DNA of 64,000 bases from Morinoia aosen (GCA_030386875.1 CM059576.1:16000058-16064057); one strand, 5' to 3'; shown: positions 47,688 to 58,630, numbered from the stretch's first letter. Numbers and translations: made by a program. The notes: a model not told the origin generated them from the letters alone.

Positions 47688-47850
47688 TTTCGTGCTTATA
47701 TTCTCCGGTATTATAACCTTGAGTGTACTGACATGTTTATTATTTTATTCGCAGAAAATTTTGTTGAGAATGAGCCTAGGCTCGAAACGTTCAAAGTAAA
47801 TGTTTTTAAAGTACTTCTTCTCCATCGCTTTTATTTCACATTGTACTCTA
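47688..47850 (+). repeat. Inverted repeat pair, right arm
   Basis: See left arm; the arms are about 270 bp apart and share most bases with scattered differences. Confidence 0.8.
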
Positions 47851-47989
47851 GTTCTGTCGTACATGGCTTGGTAGCCGGCTGTTGTAGAATAATAGTTTTC
47901 ATGTTTCTGACTCAGGTAGACTGTTATGTTCCACTATTATTTGCGTAAAAAATAATAAATTCGTAGCGTAATGGAAAACATTGTCTCCG

Positions 47990-48390
47990 AGTCGATTGGA
48001 ATACTAGTTTATACGTAGGAGTGAAAATATAGTACCGAATGTCAACCTCGCTTAGACGCAGGATTATTTGTATCCACCCATTTTACCTTCAACTAATTCC
48101 TTGTACCGCAAGTCTCTGAGCTCGTTTCTCACTGTAGGTGTGCACTAAAATGTTTTCAACAATGCTTCGTCACTGAAGTTGTTTTCTTTTATAATTGTAG
48201 TTACATATATCATCTAATTTAAATCAAACTGTAGGAATACATTGCCCACAATTTGTTTCGACTAGTGACATAGGTATTACGAAGCTCACATTTGTATCAT
48301 ATAAGTGTATTCACTTCAGGATATTTTGATAACCATTGATGCCTCATCTTCATCGGAAATAAACTTTTTTTCATTTCTCTACAGCCCATT
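47990..48390. repeat. Old dispersed repeat, copy 2
   Basis: Same-orientation paralogue of 40573-41290 lacking the SINE-like middle. Confidence 0.65.
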
Positions 48391-49471
48391 CGGAAGACTT
48401 AATGGGCGTAAACTGTCTTTTTAGCGTGAACTGTTCGCTTATTTTGTATTTTCTCTCATAATATAAGGAATTTTCAGTATTTCCCAACATTACGAGACAT
48501 AATTACGACAATTTGTTCCCGTGTTTTCAGTTCTGCATTGATGCGAGATTATCGTCAGATTTTTATCATAATAATTCTCTCACGAATGGATGCCTTGTGG
48601 CTCCCTTATTTAAATGTGGTTTCATTTCATGTGTCCTTTTATAGCCATATAATACTCACAGCAAAGAAATAGCAGCTTCATGAGCCCTGATATCTTTATG
48701 ATAGCGCACTCAACACTGACACCTCTTTTGTCACCTCTATCCATCATACTTCAATCCCGTGACTGCACATCTTCATATCAAAAGAGAATTATAACTTTGA
48801 TGAAATGCTTCTCAAATACACAATGACAATTATGTATCGTCAACTATTCACATCATGATCATCCTATGACCGTGAGCATTTATTTTGGTGTCTTAAAGTA
48901 GTGAAAAGATACTGCGTCTTAACTATTAATTACTTCAGCAACAATTGCGAATTCAGTTCAAACCAGGTACGAAAATGACTTGAACTGCACATTAATTTTG
49001 CTTTTTAAAAATAGCAATCATGATAAAACCTAGTGCATCAAAAATGTTCTTATGCCAGAATCAAAGAAATAACATGACATTCCAATACAATCTCAGGAAA
49101 ATGGCAACATTCATCTCACGTGGTCTCCGAACGATTAATTAATACATCATCAACACTTAATGATAAAACGCAATGGGTCTCCTAAAAGCTTTATCTAAAT
49201 ATATATTTTGTGTTCAATTTCTCCCATTTTATCCCAATGGGATCTCATTCAACACATCAAATTGGTTGGTCCGTCTCTCTGTTGCACCTTTAAAGGATGT
49301 CTGAAGACTGTATCTGTGATACGAGATTCATCAGTGCACCAGGACATGAATATTGTTATCGCGGGTTCTATTAGGATGGATATATTTGTTTGTCATCCAT
49401 TTCTGAAGGATTTGGGTGAAGAATATCGAATCCCATCATTTTTGGCCGGTTGTGCTTACATTTTATTTAAC
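48391..49471. other. No recognisable feature
   Basis: AT-rich sequence up to the target site of the next retrotransposon. The frame from 49208 is only partly outside the LTR and has no known domain. Confidence 0.45.
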
Positions 49472-49476
49472 AAAGG

Positions 49477-49796
49477 TGTGGTGTTGAAGTGTTTGCCGCC
49501 GCAAGAGGGCGCTGCAGCGATGTGCACTCTGCCGCCAAAACTTTGGGATCTTGCCGCCGCTGCCGGTAGGCGGCGGCTGGATGGCGGCAGTGTAGTTATG
49601 GACGTGGTGGAGTGCAGACGCGCGTGTGTTTCGTTCTTCGTTCATATTGTCTTCGCCGAGGTTCGGTACTCGTGTAAGCGGGCAAGGGCCTTGCTTTCGT
49701 TCCTCTGAGAGAAGGAGGAAGGTCAAACAGCTGCGGCAGCTGGTTGGCGGTTGCTGTCGGTGTCGGAGCCGGGCAACGTTATAAGGTACGTCAACA
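49477..49796 (+). repeat. 5' LTR
   Basis: 320 bp, TGTGGTGTTG to CGTCAACA. No clear TATA box; GC-rich. A primer binding site directly after it was not convincingly identified. Confidence 0.95.
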
Positions 49797-49842
49797 AGCT
49801 ATCTAGGCTTTTGGCGGTGGTAGCCATCTTGTTGGTAGCGAG

Positions 49843-50832
49843 ATGGCGGCGGCTGGAAAGGCTGCGTCAGCTGAGGTAGCTGACGCAGCTGAGAAGGCTG
49901 CGGCAGCCAGAGCTGGCGATACGGGATCGCCAGTGCCGCCAGCGGGGAGCACGTTGGGAGTGCTTGTGGATGTTAGCCTGTTGGCTAACATCCTGACTCA
50001 GGCGCGTGGTCCGATCCTCGACCGGTTGTCTAGGCAGCTGCCTAAGTTGACTGGCGATGGATCGGTCGACGCGCTGGAGTGGCTGGAGAACCTGGAGAGG
50101 CTCTGCCAGCTGGAGCGCGTAGCTCCGACCGACGTCATCGGGTTCATGCTCGACGGCAATGCCGCTCGGGTGTTTCGCTCTATGACTGTCGGTGATGCTG
50201 CTCAGTGGTCGGTAGTTCGGTCTACGCTGGTCTTGCAATTTGCGTTTCCTATGCAGGAGGCGTATAGGCGGTTCACCGACCGTCGGCTTGCAGCCGGGGA
50301 GTCGGTGGACGTGTACCTGGATGACTTGGCGCGTCTGGGTGGGAGAGTGGGGTCGACTAAGAAGGATTTGATTTTTAGGGTCAAGTTCTGCGAGGGTCTC
50401 CCCACTACTCTGTATACTTGGGCAGTTTCACGTGAGCACGCGTATACTGCGCCGTTCGATGCTGTGGTGTCGAAAGTGCGGGAAAGAATGGCCGCACAGA
50501 GGGATGTAGCCGGGCGAGGCCAGGAGGCCAGGCTCGGGGCAGACCTTGCTGCTTCGGGGAAGCAGGGCAGTGGTGGCAAGGGTGCTTGCTACCGCTGTGG
50601 CGGTGCACATCGCGTGCGGGTTTGCCCGCAGAAGCAAGGCGCTGCGGCGCCTGCTGGTAGGGGGGCCGTGAAGGCTCCCGCAAAAAGGAAGTTCGCATGC
50701 TTTGCGTGTGGAGAGGTCGGGCATTTTGCTTGCGACTGTCCGGCGGTAGGTAGGCCTACGGTTGGTGGGTCGGGTTTCTCTGCGGAGGACGCCAGTCGGG
50801 GCGATGCGTCCTCCTCAATGGAAACCGTGTAA
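49843..50832 (+). CDS. gag: Gag of the GC-rich retrotransposon
   Basis: Intact 329-residue Gag starting at the ATG in GCGAGATGGCGGCG, 47 bases after the LTR. An Ala-rich N-terminus is followed by a capsid-like domain (about residues 60-200) and two zinc knuckles: a variant C-x2-C-x3-H-x4-C (CYRCGGAHRVRVC, from about residue 249) and a canonical C-x2-C-x4-H-x4-C (CFACGEVGHFACDC, from about residue 286). It packages the element RNA. Pol lies in the -1 frame and opens inside the end of gag, so a fusion by frameshifting is likely. GGGTTTC at 50772-50778 is in register for this. Confidence 0.88.
   Translation: MAAAGKAASAEVADAAEKAAAARAGDTGSPVPPAGSTLGVLVDVSLLANILTQARGPILDRLSRQLPKLTGDGSVDALEWLENLERLCQLERVAPTDVIGFMLDGNAARVFRSMTVGDAAQWSVVRSTLVLQFAFPMQEAYRRFTDRRLAAGESVDVYLDDLARLGGRVGSTKKDLIFRVKFCEGLPTTLYTWAVSREHAYTAPFDAVVSKVRERMAAQRDVAGRGQEARLGADLAASGKQGSGGKGACYRCGGAHRVRVCPQKQGAAAPAGRGAVKAPAKRKFACFACGEVGHFACDCPAVGRPTVGGSGFSAEDASRGDASSSMETV
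50772..50778 (+). promoter_or_regulatory. Candidate -1 frameshift site, gag to pol
   Basis: Read in the gag frame as G GGT TTC, fitting X-XXY-YYZ, just downstream of the last -1 frame stop (about 50752) and upstream of the gag stop. Only pattern evidence; not among the strongest known heptamers. Confidence 0.45.
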
Positions 50833-50897
50833 GCCGAGCTTACCGGAGGTCTCCTCTCCCCGAGGGAGGTGACGGCGCCCCCTCGGAGAGAGGGACC

Positions 50898-52280
50898 TTG
50901 AGTGGCACGGGTGTGTCGCTGGGGCGGGGCGATCTAGAATCGCTCGGAGCGACTGGCGTTACGACGGGGCGTCGGTTGCCAGTCGTTCGTGCCATCTTGA
51001 ATGGGCATTGTTCTTGGTGTCTGGTAGACTCCGGGAGCGAGCGGACGGTGGTTTGTCCGCGGGTGGTGGTGGGCCAACGCCCCCGGCCGGGGCGGCCGTT
51101 GCTAACGGCGGACGGCAGAACTTCCCATGTGGGGAAGCTCTGTCGTGTGGTAGTCGGGTTGCAGGGGCATTGCTTTGGTGTCACTGCGCTTGTCATGCCG
51201 GAGTTGGGGAATCTTGGCGTGGACTGTCTCCTAGGGAGTGATGTTATTGATCACATGGGGGGCGTCACCGTCAGGAGAGGTCCTGACTCGAAGTATGCAG
51301 TTGACTGGGGGAGATCCTGGTCAGCTGGATGCTGTAGGGGGCCCAGCAATGGATTCGCCTGTGCCAAGCTGGGAGCCGGCCTGGTGGCAGGGTTGGGGTC
51401 GGTGGGGTCGAGAGGTGCGCCAGCGCCGATCGAGATTGTCGACCCTGACTTTGGTGCTAGGTTCGCTGACGGTCGGTGGACCGTCAGTTGGCGGTGGTCT
51501 GAGAAGCCGCCCGAGGGGTTGCAGACTCGGATCGCGGAGTACGGATGTACTCGGGCGCCTCTCGTGCGTGAGCGCTATGATGCGGAGATTCAGAGTTGGA
51601 TCTCGAAGGGTTGGTTGAGGCGATGGCATGGCCCCATCCAGGGCGTCATTCCGTTGATGGCCGTCGTGCAGCCAACGAAGGACAAAGTCCGTCCGGTCAT
51701 GGATTATCGTGAGTTGAACGGCTTTGTCGAGTGTCATACTGGTGATGACATGGTCGCTGTGTGTGGCGACAAGATTCGGAAATGGCGGCAGCTGCGGGGC
51801 GAGCTTAAGGTCGTCGACCTTAAGTCTGCGTACCTGCAGATCCACGTTTCCGAGGATCTGTGGCGGTACCAGATCGTGAAGTTTAAGGGTGTGCCTTACG
51901 CTTTGACGCGATTAGGCTTCGGCCTCTCGTGTGCGCCTCGAATCATGACGGTGATTCTCGGCAAGGTTCTGTCGTTGAACGACCGCGTTCGTCGAGGGAC
52001 GGACCACTATATCGACGATATAGTGGTTTGTGAGTCCATTCTCAGCGCGCAGGAGCTCCGGGAGCACCTGGCGCGGTACATACTTGCGGCGAAGGAGCCT
52101 GAGAGCCTGGATGGAGGCCGGTTGTTGGGGATTTCTCTACGGAAAGATTCCAACGGACATCTTCGGATGTCGCGGGGGACTGCTCTTTCCGAGTTTGGTT
52201 CGGTGAATGTCGGCTTAACGAAGAGAGGGCTGTTTTCCTTGTGCGGCCGGTTAGTCGGACATTACCCCGTGGCGGGGTAG
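50898..52280 (+). pseudogene. pol: Pol part 1: protease and reverse transcriptase
   Basis: An open frame beginning with no ATG, continuous upstream with the -1 frame over the gag end. It holds an aspartic protease site (CLVDSGSERT, about residues 38-47 of this frame; VDCLLGSDVI later) and a full reverse transcriptase with VRPVMDYRELN, LKVVDLKSAYLQIHV, LTRLGFGLSCAP and the catalytic YIDDIVV near 52008-52028. It ends at an in-frame TAG (52278-52280), after which the same frame continues into RNase H. I read this as a nonsense mutation inside pol. The reverse transcriptase belongs with Ty3/gypsy but is unlike the common insect clades. Confidence 0.85.
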
Positions 52281-52910
52281 CTGCGTCCTTGCTGCAGTTT
52301 CTTGAAACGGCTGGGGTGCAGTGGCTCTTGGGACGACTCGGTTGACGGTTCTGTCAGCTCGTTGGCTGCGGAGCTGATGGCGCGGGCTCGTCGGGAAGAC
52401 CCTGTTGGGGGCGTGTGGGGTGTCGACCTGCATGGTACAGTTACCGTGTGGGCTGATGCCAGCTCCCTCGGAGTCGGGGTGGCCCTTGAGGTCGATGGCC
52501 TCATTGTGGAGGATGCGCCTTGGCTCCGAAAAGTCAGACCACCTTCATATCAACGTGGCCGAGTTGGAGGCGGTGGCGCGGGGTATCAATTTGGCGATTG
52601 CGTGGGGTTTTAAGACCTTCACGGTCGCCAGTGACTCCCGGACAGTCGTCACATGGATGGACAACACTGTCGACGGCCGCAATCGTGATCGCACGAAGGG
52701 CACGGCGGAGATGCTCGTGAAGCGACGTCTTGGGGTGATCCGTGAGACGATCGCTGAGCATGGTCTGGTCGTGTCTGTTCGCTTCGTCTCGACGATCGAG
52801 AACAAGGCCGACCAGCTGACCAGGGTACCTAAGAGGTGGCTTAGTTACCGTGATGGTGGTGGAGCCGTCGCAGAGGTGTCTGCCGTGCTTACTACTGGGG
52901 AGTCTCCAGG
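52281..52910 (+). pseudogene. pol: Pol part 2: RNase H, split over two frames
   Basis: The first RNase H strand (TVWADASSLGVGVALE) is in the frame of the reverse transcriptase. Its continuation (HINVAELEAVARG, then VASDSRTVVTWMD) is in the next frame, so a one-base indel lies near 52520-52540. The acidic residues of the active site (D in WADAS, E in AELEAV, D in ASDSR) are all visible. A second frame change near 52850-52900 leads into integrase. Neither change has the form of a programmed site. Confidence 0.8.
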
Positions 52911-54055
52911 ATGCCATTTGGGCGGCTCATCTGCCGCATCATCTGGGCATCGATCGGACGTTCTACTTGGCGCATCAGATCCGTAGTGATCTGACGCGCG
53001 AGCTGGCTGGATGCGAGGCCTGCCAGCGGATCGATCCTGCGCTGCGGGAGGAAAATCTCGTGGAGCGAGGAGGTCTGTCTGTGGAGGAGAGTTGGCGCCG
53101 GGTTGCGGTTGACGTAACCCATTATGGCAACAAGCTCTACTTGTCCATGGTTGACTGCGGACCCTCGCGGTTCGCCATCTGGCGGCGGCTGCTGAATGAG
53201 TCTGCAGTGAGTATCGTCGCTCATTTGCGTGAGGTCGTAATTGAGCGAGGGCCGTGTGACGAGTTGTTACTGGACAATTCTACGGCGTTCCGATCAGCGA
53301 CTGTGGAGCAGTTCGCTGATGCGTGGGGGATTTCACTGCGATTCCGTGCCGCCTACGCCCCGAGCGGCAACGGGATCGTTGAGAGAAATCATCGGACGAT
53401 CAAGAGGATCGCCGCCAGGGGAGGTATCACTCCTGAAGAGGCTACATTTTGGTACAATGTGACGCCCCGGAAGGACACTGAGGCGGGCTCAGTCCCTTCG
53501 AGCGGTATTTTTCGGTATCGCTGGCGAGTGCCGTTCGACGTCAATCTTCGGGCGATTGATAGCTGCGCGCACAACAGCTTTGCTGTTGGTGATGAGGTGT
53601 GGGTGAAACCCCCACTGCCTTCGTGCACGAAGCAGTGGACGTCTGGTGAGGTCACCAGCGTCGTGTCTAAGTACGTAGTCTGCGTAGACGGCATGCCTAG
53701 GCATGTGCGCGACGTCAGGAGACGGCGATTTGGCGGTGACCGGGTCAGGGTTCCTGAGAACCATAGTGGGGTTGCTGGCGCCGCGGAGCCCGAAGCAGTG
53801 AGTTTCGGTGGAGGGGGCGGCGGCGGTGCAGCTACTTTTGCGCCGCCCGATGCAGTTGTTGTCGACGCACTAAACCCGGCACCCGTTGTGCCGGCGGCAG
53901 AGCACGCGTCGGCTGAGGACTCCCCTGAAGAAGAGGGCGAGGAGCGCAATGCTGTCGACAGTGATACGGAGCTGCAGCAGGGGGAGCCTGAGCCATTGAG
54001 GCGGTCACGCCGCGAGCGACGGCGTCCCACGTACTTGGATGAGTACGAATGCTAG
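52850..54055 (+). CDS. pol: Pol part 3: integrase with long C-terminal tail
   Basis: The open 401-residue frame carries a zinc-binding HHCC-type region (H..HHLG, then CEACQ) near residues 28-59. Then comes the DDE core: D in VAVDVTHYG, D in LLLDNSTAF and E in GNGIVERNHRTIKR. A C-terminal module with VGDEVWVKPP and DGMPRHVRDVRRR follows, then a Gly/Ala-rich and acidic tail ending RRPTYLDEYEC. Catalytic residues are intact, but the frame is cut off from the reverse transcriptase by upstream lesions, so it is unlikely to be made as a fusion. The visible start is within the frame and may not be used. Confidence 0.85.
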   Translation: MMVVEPSQRCLPCLLLGSLQDAIWAAHLPHHLGIDRTFYLAHQIRSDLTRELAGCEACQRIDPALREENLVERGGLSVEESWRRVAVDVTHYGNKLYLSMVDCGPSRFAIWRRLLNESAVSIVAHLREVVIERGPCDELLLDNSTAFRSATVEQFADAWGISLRFRAAYAPSGNGIVERNHRTIKRIAARGGITPEEATFWYNVTPRKDTEAGSVPSSGIFRYRWRVPFDVNLRAIDSCAHNSFAVGDEVWVKPPLPSCTKQWTSGEVTSVVSKYVVCVDGMPRHVRDVRRRRFGGDRVRVPENHSGVAGAAEPEAVSFGGGGGGGAATFAPPDAVVVDALNPAPVVPAAEHASAEDSPEEEGEERNAVDSDTELQQGEPEPLRRSRRERRRPTYLDEYEC

Positions 54056-54094
54056 GCACCAAGCGCTGCGAGTTTCGTGAGAAACTGGGGGAGA

Positions 54095-54414
54095 TGTGGT
54101 GTTGAAGTCTTTGCCGCCGCAAGAGGGCGCTGCAGCGATGTGCGCTCTGCCGCCAAAACTTTGGGATCTTGCCGCCGCTGCCGGTAGGCGGCGGCTGGAT
54201 GGCGGCAGTGTAGTTATGGACGTGGTGGAGTGCAGACGCGCGTGTGTTTCGTTCTTCGTTCATATTGTCTTCGCCGAGGTTCGGTACTCGTGTAAGCCGG
54301 CAAGTGCCTTGCTTTCGTTCCTCTGAGAGAAGGAGGAAGGTCAAACAGCTGCGGCAGCTGGTTGGCGGTTGCTGTCGGTGTCGGAGCCGGGCAACGTTAT
54401 AAGGTACGTCAACA
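54095..54414 (+). repeat. 3' LTR
   Basis: 320 bp, preceded by the purine-rich AACTGGGGGAGA. Four single-base differences from the 5' LTR were seen. Confidence 0.95.
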
Positions 54415-54499
54415 AAAGGTTAACAAATTCGAGAGATATTACATTTACTGTAGCAATTGTGAAACGAGGGCAGAGTTTCGTTAACGACGGCCAGATCAC

Positions 54500-54830
54500 A
54501 GGCTCCCCATCCATGTTTAATTGAGTTTGAGCATCCCTACCACAACATGGGCGTTCCAAAGAGAAAAAGGCAAAAGGCATCGTATGGTATGTAGCCAAGG
54601 AAACGTCGAATTTATGCCCAAAGTACCTAGAAATAAAAAAATTATTAAGAAGATTATGAAATAGGATATAAAATGAAGAAGGAGTAGTTGCTGGAAAACC
54701 GAACAGTAATAAACCAGAAAAAAATCCGCAATAAAACAAAAACCCTAATATCTTCCAAAAAACGAAAGCCTACTCTACCATTAGCTAGAAACCTCATATA
54801 TTCCCCGCGGAAGCTCTAAAGCACATCCCC
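54500..54830 (+). mobile_element. Foldback-family arm, diverged
   Basis: Shares AGTAGTTGCTGGAAAACCGAACAG-like, A-rich and CTCATATATTCCCC blocks (each partly altered) with the copies at 55725 and 57350. Confidence 0.6.
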
Positions 54831-55724
54831 TTTTCCAGAAGAGGTGAACGTTAACTGAAAATTGCGGCGTTGCTCTCAACTCGCGCATACGATTTGACCA
54901 AATCTGGCGAGGCACTGAAGCCTTTATGGACCAAATTTTGTGGTCTTGAACGAAATGTTACGGTAATTTCTCTGAAATTATCGTTATGAAACCCAGGGAA
55001 TGGGGGCCTTTCATCGAAGCATTTGGAATACAAGGACGATGTGAGTGATGTCCTGATGTCACTCAGGAAGGACGGGGGACGATATAGGATGTTAACCAGT
55101 TAAAAACACATCAAAGCTCTTTAAAGTTATATTTAGCCTTACATTCTAGATTAAGCGACCCAATCCGGTTATTTCTCCCCGAATTTATTTGCGCAAATTT
55201 GACCGAGAGAAAACGAACTGAAGACCAAGAACTGTCAGTATTATAGGTATGAAAATTTATATGCTCGGTAAAAATACAGAAACAGTTGAACATGCTGACT
55301 TTACCTTTCGAAATATAAAAAGAAACCTCCCTGGTACCACACTCCTAATATTTTTATAAGAAACATAAAACGGTACAATTTCTGGAAGTTGATACAATAA
55401 ATTCAACACAATGATTTTCAGAAAAAATCTCAATACAAAGAGCGTCATATCTAATTTGAGGAGAAACCGCAGCACCTATTCTAATATCTAGAACAGTAGC
55501 TAAATTAACAAAGGACACAGCGGTAAAAGTGCATCCTTAGCTACAAATTAGAAAGCATGCAGGAATGTAAAATATTCTACTAGTAAATTGGCAAGCAAAC
55601 GTTAATGCGTTGATACAGCATGAGTTCAAAGGTTTATTTCTACCGAAGTTATCAAACGAAATTCATCACAACCAATTTCTATTTTGAAAAATGCTTAACG
55701 TAAAGATTAGATTAGATTGGTCTT
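54831..55724. other. No recognisable feature
   Basis: AT-rich; short minus-strand ORFs without motifs. Confidence 0.45.
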
Positions 55725-56075
55725 TAGTTTTAGCCTCCCTACCTGCAGCAACAAATGCGATCCAAAGAGAGGAAGGAGGAAGGCACCATTTACCATGGAG
55801 TTAAGAAAACGCAGAATCTACGCAGCAAGAGCATAGCAACAGTAAAATGTGAAAGAAGATTGTGAAACAAGACCAAAGTTGAAGAAGAAAGTAGTAGGTG
55901 GTGATAAACAGGACAGCAGTGTACCGAAAATAGGTGGCCTTTAACATAACAAAAAAAACTTTATTTCAACAAAAAGAAGGCCAACCTAACCCACAGCTCG
56001 GGCCCTCACATTGTCCCCCTGTGAGCGATAATTCCCAGAGATACAATAATTATTTCCCCCTGAGGGGCTTAACGT
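55725..56075 (+). mobile_element. Foldback-family arm
   Basis: Begins TTTTAGCCTCCCTACC, includes GGACAGCAGTGTACCGAAAA and CAGCTCGGGCCCTCACATTG, and ends near a GATACAATAATT and CCCCTGAGGGG block. Confidence 0.7.
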
Positions 56076-56964
56076 AAAGAGGTTGAAGCAAAGTATGAAG
56101 TAGACATCAGCTGCGTTAGGGGTTGAGTACTTGATTGACATATGAAGTTAAAATCTATTCCCTCGGATATCTTCCTCTACACACTAGAACTGGAAGCTCA
56201 TCAATACCGTCAATACAACTAAATAATGCCAGGTCGGACAGTCTCCTCTTACATTCACACAAGAGCTCAGGCTGCCGCAGCAGTAGTTGATTTTGTTGAA
56301 GGTACAATGGGGGAAATAAATTATTTTACCTTAATAACAAAAAGCCGATTTCTTAGAAATTTATAACTAATTTTTACTGCGTACATGTCAATAAAACACG
56401 CCTGCTAACACGGCAAACATGATTTATAATACAACAAAACATTGTTTTAAAATTTCTACCAAAATAAGGCAGGCACAAAAGATTCCCGGCAGCCAGACAC
56501 GAGGAAGAGCGACTGTCGCACAAGGCTAACATAAACATTTCACCATCAAAAAGATCTCTAAACCAAAATGAATGTTTGTTGAAAACATAGAAGGTAATGT
56601 TTTGGATTATAGGGAATTCCGCAATTTAAAATTACTCATGTCTATTTAGTCGTAAAATAAAATATATTCTAATACTCAAGACAAAGGTTTGAATCAACCA
56701 CAAGATGTGAGGTAGAAAGAGAGTTTGAAAGAAGTAAATGTTTGCTTTATGTTTGAAAAAATGAAAATAACCAAAATACCGCAATCAGTGATGTTAAAAA
56801 CGCAGCACAACGCACATGTCTAATAAAAGATGCACGCAGTAATGTAATCTAATTGGCATTCAAATGAAGAATACGTGATGAAATTCATACATATACCAAC
56901 ATTGTACCATACATTTTCAAGAAAAATTTCAAGTTTTATTCCAAAACTTTAGAATTTGAGATAA
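56076..56964. other. No recognisable feature
   Basis: AT-rich; no ORF or repeat recognised. Confidence 0.45.
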
Positions 56965-57305
56965 GTTTGTTCAGCCTCCCTCCCTATCAGCAACACAGGC
57001 GTTCAATAAGAATAAAAATGAAAGCACCATTTAGGATGGAGTTGAGAGGATACAGATTCTATGCACGAGGAGTGTTTGTAACCAGGAACCTCAGCACATA
57101 GAAACAGCAAGTTAAGAAATAAGGTTGATACGAGAATAAAGTGATAGAAGCAAGTCGGAGGTGCGACACCAATAAACCGAAAAATTGGTCCTCAAAAACA
57201 ATATTTTAATTTGATATGAAGATGACTTATCTAAATCACAGCACAGAAACCTCACATTTTCTGCCAACTAATTTTCACAGTCAGATTCGGGATTACAATC
57301 CGTAC
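56965..57305 (+). mobile_element. Foldback-family arm, diverged
   Basis: Same order of landmarks from CAGCCTCCCTCC, with losses in the A-rich part. Confidence 0.6.
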
Positions 57306-57349
57306 GAACACTGTTTCTATGACATAAAACAGAGGTTTTAGTTTATTAG

Positions 57350-57690
57350 TTAGTTTAAGCCTCCCTATCCTCAACAATGAGATGTAAAGAGAGGAAGGAA
57401 GAAGGCACCATTTAGTATGGAGTTAAGGGAACGTGGAATCTATGCAGAAAGGGCACAGAAACAGAAAGTTAAGAAAGAAGTTCATGAAACAAGAAAAAGT
57501 TGAAGAAGAAAGTGGTAGGCGGTGAAAAACAGGACAGCAGTGAACCGAAAAAAAGATGGTCCGTAACACAACAAAACCTATTCTATTTTAACAAAAGAAA
57601 GCCTACCTAACCTTTAGCTCGGGCTCTCACATTGTCCCCCTGGGAGCGCTAGTTCCCATAGATACAATAATTGTATCCCCCTGAGGGGCA
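57350..57690 (+). mobile_element. Foldback-family arm, well preserved
   Basis: From TTTAAGCCTCCCTATCC to CCCCCTGAGGGGCA. Contains the palindrome GATACAATAATTGTATC. Confidence 0.72.
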
Positions 57691-57695
57691 TAAAA

Positions 57696-57900
57696 CAGAG
57701 GTTCCTAAACTTTACTATGCAAAGGACCCACAGATATTTAAGCCCCATCCGAGGACCCCCAGCCAATCAAAAGTTATTATTGCCATACCAAGACATCTAT
57801 TACATGATTAGTATGCAGTAAACATACCATTTACATACTTCTACACAAGGTATAAAAGAAAGTTTTTAAAATATTTTCAAAATTCTTTGTTTTAAATTCA
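57696..57900 (+). mobile_element. hAT-type terminal fragment
   Basis: CAGAGGTTCCTAAACTTT followed by GGACCCACAGAT and GAGGACCCCCAGCC, the look of hAT (Charlie-like) ends. The other end was not found. Confidence 0.5.
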
Positions 57901-58304
57901 ATTCAAAGTAAAATTGGTAGAAATAGCCGCAGTAGATAGATGATTACACTCATTACAGTAAGTACAGTCAACACAGATAACCAAAAAAACGAAAAACCTT
58001 CATAAAAAAGTGTAGAATTAAACACAAAAGCCATCAAACATTTCTTGTTTAGTGGGATGGAAGGGTTTGATGGCTCCTACACATTTGATCAATTCGGGGC
58101 TGATTTTCATGCGTCAAAAGGCCATTCAGCAACTGAAAGAAAGATTTCATATCATTCGAAAAACACACCACAAATTGCGCAGAATAGAGCGCAAAATGAA
58201 TAATGCAGTGTTTGAAAGGATAAAATAAAAATGGATAAAATGGTTTTTGATAGGATAAAATTTTACCGACAAAAACGCTACCGAGGCGTTAGATTACATT
58301 AGAT
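57901..58304. other. No recognisable feature
   Basis: AT-rich sequence without a gene; a short GGATAAAAT-type repeat near 58218-58262. Confidence 0.45.
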
Positions 58305-58630
58305 AAGATGGTTTAGGCCTGTTTAATTATAAAAGTGGTTTTTAGACAGGAAGGAGGAAGAAATCATTCAGTAATCACTTATGAAAACGCAGGATTTATG
58401 CACATGGTTCATAGAATCAGCAAGTTGAATGGAAATTTATGAAAATATGTAAAGTTGAAGGCGTAACGAATAGTGAAAAACAGGACTGCAGTAAATCAAA
58501 AAAATATGGTCCTTAACATAACAAAAACATTCCTCTTCCATAAAAACATGATCTCCTCAACTCTCAGTTCAGGACCTCACTTATTTCCCTCGTAACCACC
58601 AGTTCCCATGGACAAACAAGTGACATTCTG
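58305..58630 (+). mobile_element. Foldback-family arm, diverged
   Basis: GTGAAAAACAGGACTGCAGT and ACTCTCAGTTCAGGACCTCA are the clearest shared blocks. Confidence 0.6.

Larger units (their letters stand above)
49477..54414 (+). mobile_element. GC-rich Ty3/gypsy-like LTR retrotransposon, nearly complete
   Basis: 4938 bp, flanked by the 5-bp duplication AAAGG (49472-49476 and 54415-54419). The order is LTR, gag, protease, reverse transcriptase, RNase H, integrase, LTR. The base composition is much richer in GC than the flanks. The LTRs differ at 4 of 320 positions by eye, so the insertion is young, yet pol carries three lesions. Confidence 0.95.

Noticed and set aside
47219..47850. Intact hammerhead ribozyme
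   Set aside because: The palindrome and GAAAC are present but the CUGANGA core and cleavage-site stem could not be placed.
49867..50724. Several long minus-strand ORFs opposite gag of the GC-rich element
   Set aside because: High GC reduces stop codons; these are antisense shadows of gag.
53389..54344. Minus-strand ORFs opposite integrase and the 3' LTR
   Set aside because: Antisense shadows with low-complexity Ser/Pro content and no domains.
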